The position numbers and the translations under genes were made by a program. The notes under the pieces are model-generated. The model saw only the letters and a list, made by a program, of their open reading frames with translations, did not search any database and had not been told where the DNA came from. Shown here one piece after another: positions 33,673 through 44,189 of a stretch of 64,000 nt of DNA. Within the stretch, counting starts at the first letter, position 1, and each line of letters opens with the position of its first letter. The DNA lies in the NCBI RefSeq assembly GCF_000350225.1, contig NW_005178479.1, positions 155,819-219,818 of the forward strand, read 5' to 3'. This DNA comes from Chondrus crispus (taxonomy: Eukaryota > Rhodophyta > Florideophyceae > Gigartinales > Gigartinaceae).

Positions 33673-35069
33673 AGCAGGTGACGGTGCGGGGAGTGACGCA
33701 ACAAGGTGAAGCTGGGCAGTGTACTGTACGTAACGGGGAAGGTTGGGAGGGGCAATATTCCAGCAAGAGGCGGAGGCGGCGTTGGGGCTGAGGCGAGATG
33801 TGACGTTGAGGTACATGAATAGCGAGCGACGCAGCACCTTGTGGGGAGGGTGGCCAATGACGCGAGCAGGGAGTACGGTGCAGGCATTGGCAGATGGAAA
33901 GAAATTTGAATTGGACAGTGCTGGAGGAAGGAAGGTAGCACGGTTCTTCAGGGCTGCAAGGTCTGGGACAGATGGAGGGGGGCGAGAGGGTGCGGAAGCA
34001 GGCAGAGGCGGATCCTCGTGCAGTCGATGCGACGTGGGCCGTGAAGGTGGAGCAGCGTACACAGAGGGTTCCCAGTTCCCCCCCAGCAAGCTCCGCCACT
34101 TTTCCTACCTTGCCTCTTTTAGACCATCTTTTCTCACCCCCCTCCCCCCTCTTTTCACCCACAAAACGCATTCTGCTCTCTCAAACGACAGTCGGTTATC
34201 CCGATACTGTAATACTGTATAGGAATTTTTCGGAAAATCGTTGGCCCGTACTCTGCCACTCGTGTCCTGTGATGAAATATCCCCCAGGGCATTCGGCTAC
34301 CGAAACCCATTTCGCAATCCCCATGCTGTAATCAGGATTATTACTGAAACTCCAATCAACTCGACATATGGTCTTCTTGTGCACGACGCAGACGGCCCGC
34401 ACAGCAGACTGGCCTCAATGATGAATGGAGTCAATACATCATTGACGTACACTATGGACAATCGAAGCAACACTCTTCATTTCGCCGTGGAATACTGCCC
34501 GAAATGGAATGTAGACTACCCTCAGTCCGCACTACTACTTTCGTGCTTTTCCCCGTTCGCATGCCAAATGAACTGCACCTGGCTGGAGAGCCCTGCCAAT
34601 GACCAATAAAGAACCGGGCTCAATAACTGTTGTACGAAAAACTCCTTGCTCGGTAAATGCCGTACCAAGGGTACAGTATGTATGTAGTCGTAACACCGTG
34701 TTCCGGAGCTCGTCACTGTTTTCCATACTGGAGCTCGTGCCGTACTGTTCTTAAACCTTAGGGTCCACTGGGCTAATCGTGCGGGGTAACCGAAGGTGCC
34801 AATAATTCGGACAGTATTCGGGGATCATACATGGCACCAGGTATGATACATTACCGTCAAGTTCGGGGGCAGCGGTGATTGAGGCGGCGAGGTGAGGGGG
34901 GGGGCTGTAGGGCAAATGAGGGACAGAAAGGTGGAGAGGGGTGTGCACTGTAGAGGCACAGGGGTTCCACGGTTCGCCGGGGACGTGTTCCCTTTTGGCA
35001 GTAAAAAAAAGGCGGCATTTTGTCCAAGCGCAAGACAAACTGTCCCCCACACACCCCCCCCCCCCTCTC

Positions 35070-35500
35070 NNNNNNNNNNNNNNNNNNNNNNNNNNNNNNN
35101 NNNNNNNNNNNNNNNNNNNNNNNNNNNNNNNNNNNNNNNNNNNNNNNNNNNNNNNNNNNNNNNNNNNNNNNNNNNNNNNNNNNNNNNNNNNNNNNNNNNN
35201 NNNNNNNNNNNNNNNNNNNNNNNNNNNNNNNNNNNNNNNNNNNNNNNNNNNNNNNNNNNNNNNNNNNNNNNNNNNNNNNNNNNNNNNNNNNNNNNNNNNN
35301 NNNNNNNNNNNNNNNNNNNNNNNNNNNNNNNNNNNNNNNNNNNNNNNNNNNNNNNNNNNNNNNNNNNNNNNNNNNNNNNNNNNNNNNNNNNNNNNNNNNN
35401 NNNNNNNNNNNNNNNNNNNNNNNNNNNNNNNNNNNNNNNNNNNNNNNNNNNNNNNNNNNNNNNNNNNNNNNNNNNNNNNNNNNNNNNNNNNNNNNNNNNN
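35070..35500. other. Assembly gap (431 N)
   Basis: Run of N preceded by a C-rich tract. It hides the start of the downstream Gln-rich protein. Frames drawn across it from either side are not evidence of coding. Confidence 0.99.
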
Positions 35501-38500
35501 CCCGCCCTCTGCCCCCGCCCCGTCGCAGCCGCACTCCATTCCGAACACTCAACCCTCGCCCTCGCACACGTCGCGCGACTTTTTCGGCGAGCTGGAGCAA
35601 GCCCTTTCCGTCTCCGCTCCGCCTCCGGCTTCCGACTTTGACGTCTTGGACCATGCGCTCACCTCCTCGCATCCATCCGCATCTCGCCATCTACCATCTG
35701 CTCCCACTCCGAATCCGCTTCAACCATGGCCTCAACAGGCCCGGCGCACCGCACAACTGCAGCAGAACCAGATTCAAACTCACCTGCACCAGCAGCGGCA
35801 GATAAGGCATCGACAACTGCAGCAGCAGGCTCATATCGCCCAGCAACACCAGCTCCGCCAACAACAGTTTCACTCGCAGCAGATAAGGCAGGAGCAAATG
35901 AGACAGCAGCAACAGTATGGACAGTTGAGACACTTGCAACCGCACCCACAGCAGCAGGGCATGCCCATCGTGAACAGAGCCCTTCAAGAACAGTCGCAGC
36001 GACAAACCGCGCAGCCCTTAAAATCGTCGCAACCTCAACAATCTTACCCGCAACCGGCTATGCGCTTCGCCCAGCAACCGGCTCAAAGCCGCACGCAACC
36101 GATGCCTCAGTTTGCTCCGAAGCACATCCAGCCCGCCGTCATATTGCCGGGTCAGTCGCATGCCAATGTCGCTTACCCTGGAGGTTTTGTCGCCCAGGCT
36201 ACTCTCGGATCCCCTGCCCCACTGCCAAACCACGCCTCGGTTGCCCCACAGACGAGCCGCGTGCTGTCAATGGGGACCCCGAGCCAGCCTAACTCGACAG
36301 GGTCAGCCTCACAATCAGGGCGCTCCAAGACAAAGTCGAAGAAGTCGAGTCAGCGCCGCCCGCGCGCGAAAGGGTCGGCGAAGAGTCTGCACGGAATGGG
36401 GTCGCAATCGCATAGCCCTTCGCCATCGCAGTCAAGTAGCCAGCATACGTCCCATGCGGCACAGGTGTCGCAGCTGCCCCCGCACCCCACGACGGAACAG
36501 ATGCAGAACGCGTTTGCGCGGCAGCAGTATGGCGCCACGCAGCATCAGATTCAACCTAGTCCGCCAGGGGTCCAGCAGTCGCCAGAGCAATTGCATCAAG
36601 CGCGGAAGCAAGAGCTGCAGACGAGGTTGTTACAACAGCGGCAACTGCCGCAGCAAGCTAACCATGTTCAATCCTCGCTCATTCCGATGGGGTCTGCAGC
36701 GCTGTCGAGAGCGGAAGTGCCACCCCGCAAGGAGCGAAACTCACCATCACAGCAGGGCAGAAGTAACGCTTCGGGAAGATCTTCTCCATTCGAGCTGGAC
36801 CCTGCGACGTTTTCTGCACCGCCTCAGGTTGGTCAAATGTCGCAGGTTCCGACAAATGAAATTGCACGCATGGCGACGTTTGACCAGGCTACATTGCAAA
36901 AGATTTTGATGAGAACGTCAGATCCCAAACTGCGCGCGACGCTGCAGCAACAGTTGCAAATGCAGCAGATGAAGGGACTCGCCCAGAACCCGCAATCCGG
37001 ACAAAGTGCCCAATCCAGAGCACACGCCCAAGCACACGCCCAAGCTCAAGCACAAGCACAAGCACAAGCACAAGCCCGAGCACAAGCCCGGGCCCAAGCC
37101 CAAGCACAAGCCCAAGCACAAGCAGCACACGCCCAGGCCCAGGCCCAAGCACAAGCACAAGCACAAGCACAAGCCCAAGCACAAGCACAAGCACAAGCAC
37201 AAGCACAAGCCCAAGCCCAAGCCCAAGCCCAAGCCCAAGCCCAAGCCCAAGCCCAAGCCCAAGCTCAAGCCCACGCCCACGCCCACGCCCAAGCCCAAGC
37301 TCAAGCACAAACTAAAGCGCAAGCACAAGCGCAAGCTTTGCAGAAGATGTCTTTAGCATCAGCAGTATCGCAGGACAGGCCGCCAACAGGAGGACAGCGC
37401 GGGGCGGCGATAAATTTCTTGCCTACTTCAAATGGAGGCGGAATGAATCAGCAGCGATTTATGCAAATGCAAGAGGGTGTGAACCAGCAATATCAACAAC
37501 AGGTCTCAGGACAGCTATTGTCGGCGAGATCGTCAGCTTTGGGACAACAGCAGGCCACCCCTCAGATCTTCCCGAGAGGGAGCCCATATCGCCAACATGC
37601 TCCACAGCAACAAGTGGGGGTGTTGAATCCTCACGCGAGCCAAAGCATGGCTGCGCTACCACAACCCCTGCAACATCAACTCCGAGCCCAAATACAGGCC
37701 GAACATATCCGCACGCAGTTACGAAATCAATCGCAATTGAACAAACAACAAGCTTCGACGTCAGCAGCCGTCAACCCTCTCAACATGACACCAGGTTTAC
37801 CTCAACGATCTCCTTCTCCGGAAAATCGCGGGATTCGAAGGAGCCCAACGCGATCCAGCGAATCATTTATTGACGCCAAAGCGAACGGATCATTTCTCGG
37901 GAACCCTTTCGGCCAGACAACTTCCGCTGCTTCCACCTCGGGGGTACAGAATATCCCAACGCATATCCGTGGCTTGACGCCACCGGCTTTACCTTCATCT
38001 GGTCATCGTCAGACTCCAACGCGCAGTACATCTGCTTTACAGAGCTCGTCGAATCACAGCAGGGATCGAAGTGGACATGCTGCTTCTGCCAACAGGCTTC
38101 AAGAGAGCGCCACACGACGGTCACAGTTGCTTGCTGAACAGAAGAAGCATGCTAGGGAGACAAAAGCCAATGAGGTTTCTGCGTCCAAAAGGATACGTCT
38201 TGAAGCAGCGCCGGGGAGTGACTATCAAGGAGTTCTGGCACCAGACTATAAATCACCGTTTACAGGTCAAGTGAGTGCATGGTTAGGTCTACTACCATAT
38301 CACGTGCTACTTGACGAAGAGGATTCGATAACAAGCGAAGAGTGGGATGTTGGTATATCTGCGTTGTGCGAGAAGTATCGCGGGCAGTACCTTGATATTC
38401 GGAAGAAGCTTAGTGAGTTTAGTGAGAGCACACCGGACTTTTCAGTAGACGACGTACCAGGACTTGGTTCTGGGTTACTGAGCAATGGCGATAGCGTTGT

Positions 38501-39668
38501 AATGGAAATTGTATTGCTCGAGGACATGAACGAAACGGCAATGCGAGAAAAGGCTGTTGCAGATAAGCGAGCGCGGGAAATTGCGCAGCGTCGATCACTG
38601 GAACTCCAGGCTTCAAGAAAAGCTGAAGAGCAAACGGCAAGAGCTGCTGAGGCTGCTCGACAGGCTGCGATGCAAACAGATACGGGAAAGAGTATGGGAG
38701 CCAGCTCTGGAAGGATGCCACTGATGGGAAGTATGGGGGTAGGTGTTATGTATGGACAGGGAGTGCCAGGTAATAGTGTGACATCGGGTGTGCTTCAGAT
38801 GACGGGTGGCGGGAGCCAAAGTTTTGGGGCTGGAACATTTGGCAGCGGCGTGATGCGTAACAACCTGGGAATGCACGGGCAAGTCGAGGCAAAAGTTGGA
38901 AACTATGATACAAGTGCGAAGGCGGTTGCAGGGATTGGGCGGGATGAACACACATACGGAGAGGTAGGTGGCGAGGGTGCAAGTCAAGTGGACGCAGGCG
39001 GGGGTGTAAATTTTGGCCAGATGAGCGGGCAGAGCAGCAGCGGTCTATCAATGGCCTTCGAGAACGCGCGTCAAGCCGCGATGGGACAGGGACGGGGACT
39101 GGAGTACGAGATGAGGGGGCAGTATGGCACGCAGGCGGTATCTGTTAATAATACTGGGATAATGTCTCAATCATGGCCCGGGCGGAGTATGGGAGGTGTG
39201 GATGTGGGGAGAGGGGAGGCGATGATGGGCGTGGGTGAAGGAAGCAGGAAGGGAATGGATGGAATGCGATCACAAAATGTGGTAAACGGAAAGTCTGGTG
39301 ACGTGGATATGTCGCAGGGAGATGGGTATGGGCTGTCGAAAATTGGGATAGGCGCGAGTGGAGGGCAACAAGCACAGATGTCAGGGAATGGAAAAGCAGA
39401 GGCAGGTGGGAATGGAATGGGTGGCAACAGAAGCCACTTAGGGTCACAAGCGCCTAGCGACGGGAATGGTCAAAGCACTGCGGATGTGGAGACATCGAGT
39501 GGGGACAAATGTGGTAGGGGAACGCAAGGCGTGCGGCGGCCAGGGATGATGTCGTTGCCAGGCGGAAGAGGACTTGGATCTGGGCATGCAGCCAGAGGCA
39601 AGTACGGCGGAGGGAAGGAGGATGGTGGGATGGGGATGGGGTCGCTGCTTAACGCGGAGGGACGATGA
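35501..39668 (+). CDS. Gln-rich protein with GLTSCR1/BICRA-like domain, 5' end in gap
   Basis: The open frame runs from the gap to TGA at 39666, about 1,388 codons; the start is not visible. Residues coded by 35,740-37,800 are very Gln-rich with Ser, Ala and Pro, including an uninterrupted Ala-Gln dipeptide repeat (about 37,020-37,340). The one folded-looking part is coded at ~38,245-38,600: [22 protein letters not shown], an acidic helix, then [20 protein letters not shown] followed by a Lys/Arg/Glu helix. This resembles the GLTSCR1 (GiBAF) domain of animal BICRA/BICRAL and plant BRIP proteins, which are subunits of BRM-type SWI/SNF chromatin-remodelling complexes. The last ~330 residues are Gly/Met/Ser-rich. 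The match is by eye and moderate; a general Gln-rich coactivator is the alternative. No intron is needed within the visible part. Confidence 0.65.
37018..37345 (+). repeat. Hexanucleotide microsatellite coding for (Ala-Gln)n
   Basis: About 330 bp of GCACAA/GCCCAA repeats inside the Gln-rich protein. In frame it reads Ala-Gln repeats with occasional His and Arg. Other frames also stay open, reading Lys-Pro/Lys-His on the plus strand and Leu-Gly/Leu-Val on the minus strand. Confidence 0.95.
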
Positions 39669-40127
39669 GATTTTTGTAAAAAGACTTGTAATATTTAGTG
39701 GATTGTTGGGAAGCACAAAGTACAGCATGGAAGAGAGGACGGGGGGAGATTGCGTGTGGACAACATAACAAACGGAGTAGAAACGGGATGACGCAGGTTT
39801 CTCAGTCAGACATAGACACGTCTGCGAAAATTAGAGCAAGCGGCGCCGGGTCGCATGCCAGCGATGACAAACAAAAAGGACAGGCAGGGTTTTTGACACA
39901 ACACGCTCCTCCTGTGACAGGCCCGATGCGCGCTGCCGCTTTGCGAAAGATCTGCTCTCCCCGCTCATCCCCTGAGCGCCTCTGCATGTCCCACCCCGCA
40001 CTTGTCGCCACCTCATTGGCCATCTCCGCAACACCTGTCCAACCAGAGGCCCCGATATCTGCCCCTCGTGCAGCTCGCCACGCTGCCCGAGCAGCCACCG
40101 CTGCCTTGTCCGCATCCCGTCGACACC
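39669..40127. other. Intergenic, no gene seen
   Basis: Spacer between the Gln-rich protein and hemA. The minus-strand frames here are low-complexity shadows. Confidence 0.5.
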
Positions 40128-40135
40128 TATAAAAA
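40128..40135 (+). promoter_or_regulatory. TATA box candidate of hemA
   Basis: TATAAAAA about 180 bp upstream of the hemA ATG, followed by a C-rich leader that contains an 11-bp tandem repeat. Confidence 0.45.
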
Positions 40136-40225
40136 AACTCTCTACCACTCCTCCTCCATTCCCGTCTTCCGCATCCCCTCTCCCTGCCACACCCCTCCCT
40201 GTCCCCGTTTGCGTCCCGCGTTTTT

Positions 40226-40293
40226 CCGCCCGCCCTCCGCCCGCCCTCCGCCCGCCCTCCGCCCGCCCTCCGCACGCCCTCCGCACGCCCTCC
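40226..40293 (+). repeat. 11-bp tandem repeat in hemA leader
   Basis: CCGCCCGCCCT repeated about six times, the last copies changing to CCGCACGCCCT. It ends some 20 bp before the hemA start codon. Confidence 0.9.
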
Positions 40294-40314
40294 CCCCTCC
40301 CGCACTCCCCCGAA

Positions 40315-41814
40315 ATGCAGCCCGCCTTCGTCGCCCCCGGCCTCGCGCCCTCCCCTTTCCTGGCCCACACCTCACTCGTTTCCCCCAGGCGCGGCCCGCA
40401 GCGCCCCGGCCTGCGCTCGCTGCGTGCCGCTCAGGCCGCCGTCCGAACCGGCGGCGCGGCCAGGGACAAACCCGCTGCGGTCGCGGCTAAGCCCTCGGGG
40501 AAGAAGAAGAAGAAGCCCAAATCTTCGGCTCTAGGCAAGGTCGTCGTCATGGGGCTGTCGCATCATACCGCCACCGTCGACGTCCGCGAGCGCCTCGCAG
40601 TCCCCGAGGCTGAGTGGCAGATCGCCGCGGAGAGGCTGTGCGAGTGCGCCGCCATCTCCGAAGCCGCGGTCCTGTCCACGTGCAACCGTTTTGAGGTCTA
40701 CATTGTCGCAGACCATCCGTTCAAGGCCATCCAGGAGGTCGTCGCGCATCTTAGCTCGCGAAGCGGATTGTCGGTCACCGAATTGAGGAAGCATTTGTTC
40801 ATGCTCACGGAAGATGAGGCCAGCTGGCATTTGATGAGAGTTTCGGCGGGCTTGGATTCGCTTGTCATTGGCGAGGGACAGATTTTGTCGCAGGTGAAAA
40901 AATGTTACGAGTTGGCGAGCGATGCGGACGGCCATGCGGGCAAGATTTTGCAGAGGTTGCTGAATAACGCCGTGTCGGCAGGGAAGAGGGTCCGATCAGA
41001 GACGGGCATTGCGAAAGGTGCCGTGTCAATTTCGAGCGCCGCCGTCGAGTTGGCGGAGATGAAGGCCGTCCCGGATTTGGACTTGCCACTCAAGGACGCG
41101 AAGGTTTGCATTCTGGGTGCGGGAAAGATGTCCAGATTGCTGGTCCAGCATTTGCTCTCGCGAGGAGTGGCGGATATTACCATTGTCAACCGCTCCATTG
41201 GAAGGGCCGAGGAGTTGGCCAAGATGTTCCCGGACGCTAGTTTGCACATTAAGCTTTTGGACTCGATGATCGAGTCGGTCGCCACTAGCGATATCATCTT
41301 TACGTCTACGGCTGCGTCGGCCCCCATTTTGACTAAGGACATGCTCACCCCAGCGCTTGATCCGCTCAGGAGATCAATCGTGATTGATATCTCGGTGCCG
41401 CGGAACGTCAGCGATGACGTTGCGGAAATAGATAATATGTTTTCCTATAATGTTGATGATCTCAAGGCCGTGGTCGCCAAGAACCAGGCCCGGAGACGCC
41501 GCCTCATGTTGGAGGCGGAGGACTTGCTGCGCGAGGAGCTAGCTACGTTCAACAATTGGCATAACTCGCTTGGATGCATTCCGGCGATCTCGAAGCTGCA
41601 GCAGCGCGCGGAAAGCATCCGCCAAGACGAGATGGACAGAGTCAAGGGCAAGCTCTCCGATCTTAGCGCGAGCGAGCTCAAGGCTGTCGAGCAGTTGTCC
41701 AAGGGCATCATTAACAAGATGCTCCACTCACCCATGGTCCATCTGCGGGGACTGGCTGACTTGGAGGAGCGCACACAAACACTCAAGAACATTGAGGCCT
41801 TGTTCAAGTTGTAA
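40315..41814 (+). CDS. HEMA: Glutamyl-tRNA reductase, plastid
   Basis: First committed enzyme of plastid 5-aminolevulinate synthesis. It reduces Glu-tRNA(Glu) to glutamate-1-semialdehyde with NADPH and so feeds haem, chlorophyll and phycobilin synthesis. 499 residues. Residues 1-~72 are Ala/Pro/Arg/Lys-rich with no acidic cluster, fitting a plastid transit peptide. The mature part starts at VVVMGLSHHTATVDVRERL. The catalytic Cys is C123 in STCNRFEVY; subtracting the transit peptide places it near the position of Cys50 in bacterial HemA. SLVIGEGQILSQVK and the helix to SETGIAKGAVSISSAAVEL follow. The NADPH-binding motif is GAGKM at 268-272, then VIDISVPRN, and a C-terminal dimerisation helix (SKGIINKMLHSPMVHLR) ends the protein. 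The ATG at 40315 is the only one before the conserved region. No intron. Confidence 0.97.
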   Translation: MQPAFVAPGLAPSPFLAHTSLVSPRRGPQRPGLRSLRAAQAAVRTGGAARDKPAAVAAKPSGKKKKKPKSSALGKVVVMGLSHHTATVDVRERLAVPEAEWQIAAERLCECAAISEAAVLSTCNRFEVYIVADHPFKAIQEVVAHLSSRSGLSVTELRKHLFMLTEDEASWHLMRVSAGLDSLVIGEGQILSQVKKCYELASDADGHAGKILQRLLNNAVSAGKRVRSETGIAKGAVSISSAAVELAEMKAVPDLDLPLKDAKVCILGAGKMSRLLVQHLLSRGVADITIVNRSIGRAEELAKMFPDASLHIKLLDSMIESVATSDIIFTSTAASAPILTKDMLTPALDPLRRSIVIDISVPRNVSDDVAEIDNMFSYNVDDLKAVVAKNQARRRRLMLEAEDLLREELATFNNWHNSLGCIPAISKLQQRAESIRQDEMDRVKGKLSDLSASELKAVEQLSKGIINKMLHSPMVHLRGLADLEERTQTLKNIEALFKL

Positions 41815-42118
41815 TATTTTTATCCCAAGTATTTTTTTCTAAACTCTCCCCCACCTTAGACCCGCTACACACCCATACCGCTCACCTTAAAAAAATTCTG
41901 CGTTGACTTGTATCCTATGCAGCAGAGGCAACCTCTATATGCGCACATGGAATGTAGCGCAGTCAATGACCGACTGCCGAGTGGCGTGAAGAGGCGCAGC
42001 ACACTCTGTTCTCTCCGGTCATGCGAACCAAAAGGCTGTTTATATGTAGTAGAATAGATTGCCCGCAACATCATTCAATCTGTGACTCGCTACGCGACAT
42101 CGAAAAACACGAAGCTTG
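41815..42118. other. Convergent 3' spacer between hemA and YlxR-like gene
   Basis: About 300 bp, no gene or repeat seen. Confidence 0.5.
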
Positions 42119-42616
42119 TCAATATAACAGGAGCTCCTCACCCGTACCCACACCCATTTGCACCTCCTCAACGGCGGCCAGAACGCTATCCTCCCCAAAA
42201 ACCTCACCGAACAACAATCCCCTCTCTTCGCCCGACATCCTCTCCCACTCGATCGCTTTGTCGACCAGCTCCTTTTTCACTTCACCTGGTAAACCGTGCT
42301 TTAGGGCCCTGGCAAGCCTCTTCCGTTGGACTGACTCGTTGACTGATGCCAGGTCCTTGGAAACGTAGGCTGACCGCCCGTTGCCGCCCCCAAACACAAC
42401 CGTCTTAGTCCCGTCTGCGTTTCGCACGCGCGTCACACGCCATAAGAGGTGTCGCGGGAACAGCTCTCGTTTCGTTACGCATTGTCGCATATTCCGCCCT
42501 TGCCGGGGGCCGGGCTGCCGGCAGTAGGGGAGCAAAAATGCAGTGGAGAGGGGAAAGGGAACGGCCATTGCGGACGGTGCTTCCAGCAGGCGATTGAGCT
42601 CGCGCGCAGGACTCAT
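42119..42616 (-). CDS. YlxR/DUF448-type protein, probably plastid-targeted
   Basis: Small RNA-binding-type protein of a bacterial family (YlxR, DUF448), in bacteria encoded next to nusA and infB. The conserved core starts at MRQCVTKRELFPRHLLWRV, continues with FGGGNGRSAYVS (the family's GRGAYV-like turn), and has QRKRLARALK before a helix. An acidic Glu/Gly-rich tail follows. The N-terminal part before the core (with the segment MAVPFPLSTAFLLPY) could be an organelle transit peptide. I chose the ATG at 42614-42616 (165 residues); an ATG at 42566-42568 (149 residues) is equally defensible. The frame extends further upstream to 42748 without clear meaning. A nuclear gene of this kind points to transfer from the plastid ancestor; that is inference. 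Confidence 0.75.
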   Translation of the reverse strand: MSPARELNRLLEAPSAMAVPFPLSTAFLLPYCRQPGPRQGRNMRQCVTKRELFPRHLLWRVTRVRNADGTKTVVFGGGNGRSAYVSKDLASVNESVQRKRLARALKHGLPGEVKKELVDKAIEWERMSGEERGLLFGEVFGEDSVLAAVEEVQMGVGTGEELLLY

Positions 42617-43073
42617 GACTGAACTCGTGGGACTTCTGGACACGAGTGGGTTGGTCACACATGGCGATTGAGTAATTCTGTCGCCATCTCTTACCCCGCC
42701 AAAATCTTTTCGAAAAACACAGCTGCGCCACCCATCACAGGTCACCACCTCGCAGTCGAATTCCGCGCGCTCCTACGAAAAGTGAAGTTGTGCCGCGGAA
42801 AAGCCCAAGGTGTGGAGGAGGGCAAAGCGTTGATACTGGTGCGCGCTCTCTCAAAGCTAAAATGATGATCGCGCTGGTCGATAACACGCCCGACCATCGT
42901 CTTAACTGAACAAGTCGACACAGCACTCACACTCCTCACGTCCTCAAACACCCCAATCGTCAACAACCAGGGACGTCGCACTCGCGGAAGTATGCAAACG
43001 GGCAGAGAGGCTCCCCAACATAAAGCGCCAACGACGTCAACGAATATTACAAAGTTAGACGCAATCGCACTCA
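42617..43073. other. Intergenic, no gene seen
   Basis: Spacer between two minus-strand genes, holding the promoter of the YlxR-like gene. Nothing else recognised. Confidence 0.5.
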
Positions 43074-43182
43074 CTAGTCAAATTGTTCCTCCAGGTCCAC
43101 GGCATCGACCTCTGCCCACAAGTCGCGTTGCTCCTTCATAAACTCCTCCAGTGGCTTCGATCGTTCCGGCGACGCCTCCTCC

Positions 43183-43215
<33 letters not shown>

Positions 43216-43850
43216 TTTTTTTCAACTGCTTCCTCTCCTTGCTCGGACTGGTCGCTCTTCCCTTCTGCTGTCCTCTCGGGGCTGGCATACCGCATGACGC
43301 CAAGCGCATGACTCGTTGGCATCTCAATCAGATGCACGCGACGCCGTTTCCCATACGTAACTTTCTTCGGGCGGAGGGGCGATACCTGCTCCGGCTGCAG
43401 CACGGCCAGCGGAGTGCGGTTCGTCGTCTCCCCGTCTGCGCCTCGTTCCACTGGCGCAGCAGCTGTGGCGCGCGGGCTCGCCTCTTGAATTTCGTCAATA
43501 TCCCCGATGTCGATTGCGGTTGCGGTCAACTCTCGCTCACGCTCCGAAGCAAATGACGCTGGTCCGTGCGCCGAACTTGCCTCGTCTTCCTCATCCGAGA
43601 CCAAGGCTGTCTTGCTGTGCAGCAGTTTCGACGCCGCCCGCCTCGGTTGTCGACTTGTATGGACTGCGGCAATTTTGTCCTTCTCGGGCAGTACCTTTCC
43701 CGTGTCGCTCGTGCTTGTCTCGTCCTTTCCGGAGAGACTGCCGCTCTCCCGCATTGCGACCTCGTTCTCCTTGTCATCATCCGGGGGTGTCGGTTCGGCG
43801 CGTACTGACAGCGCGGGCTTGGCACGACGCTGGCTTCGACGGAGCGGCAT
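43074..43850 (-). CDS. Basic/acidic nuclear protein, possible sororin (cohesion factor)
   Basis: 258 residues from the ATG at 43848-43850 (MPLRRSQRRAKPALS). Largely disordered: a basic N-terminus, a KEN-box-like DDDKENEV at 27-29, an Arg-rich patch RPKKVTYGKRRRVHLIE, and a Glu run coded by a TCC repeat (about 43184-43211). It ends in a short helix, EFMKEQRDLWAEVDAVDLEE. Sororin proteins share this layout: a disordered body, a KEN box for APC/C-Cdh1 degradation, and a short C-terminal acidic helix with aromatic and Asp/Phe-Asp residues that binds cohesin. The match rests on the last ~20 residues and the KEN box, so it is tentative; otherwise it is an unrecognised nuclear protein. The frame continues upstream to an ATG at 43917-43919, adding 23 Pro/Arg/His-rich residues. 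Confidence 0.5.
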
Positions 43851-44001
43851 GTTGCGACGAGGGTGGTTGCGGTTGTGACGGAGTGATGGGGAGGGAAATG
43901 GAAGGGGACAGCAGGGCATGATAGGAGCGGCAGGGGATGCATGTACCTACAGTATGTTTGTCGAGAACTGTGGACAAAGCGCGGGAAGGCGCCAGGTTGA
44001 A

Positions 44002-44189
44002 AATTTGAAGCGTCTTTTAATTGTTATGACTTCAATTAGTTTATGTTCTTCACAGTTACTATGGAATGTAGTTGGCGCCCTTAGTGTACAGCAGCACAAA
44101 TTGAGGATAGAAATTTTATCAAAGGGCTCTTCCGCATTTAATGCGGAAGAGCCCTTATATGCTTTGTTTAGTTTAAAGATGTTCAAATT
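44002..44189. mobile_element. Possible foldback/MITE element with central perfect hairpin
   Basis: Ends AATTTGAAGCGTCTTT (44002) and AAAGATGTTCAAATT (to 44189) are inverted copies with about one mismatch and one indel. In the middle a near-loopless palindrome (arms AAGGGCTCTTCCGCAT, 44122-44137 and 44141-44156) pairs perfectly. No target duplication is clear, so the call is weak. Confidence 0.4.
44122..44156. repeat. Perfect inverted repeat, 16-bp arms, 3-nt loop
   Basis: AAGGGCTCTTCCGCAT and its exact reverse complement around TTA. Confidence 0.9.

Larger units (their letters stand above)
31966..35069. other. Gene-poor stretch with tandem and inverted repeats
   Basis: About 3.1 kb between RPL19 and the assembly gap. 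It contains an 83-bp tandem duplication, the back-to-back palindromes at 33117-33216 and another at 33622-33672. Overlapping Pro/Ser/Thr-rich frames on the minus strand (33345-34171) look like chance openings in G-rich DNA. No family recognised. Confidence 0.5.

Noticed and set aside
33345..34171. Overlapping Pro/Ser-rich ORFs on the minus strand
   Set aside because: They run through a perfect palindrome and overlap each other in several frames; composition artefact.
34941..35500. Extension of the Gln-rich protein upstream across the N gap to an ATG at 34941
   Set aside because: The frame exists only because N codons carry no stops; the pre-gap part has no similarity to the protein.
36889..37334. 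Minus-strand Leu-Gly and Leu-Val rich ORFs
   Set aside because: Shadows of the Ala-Gln hexanucleotide repeat.
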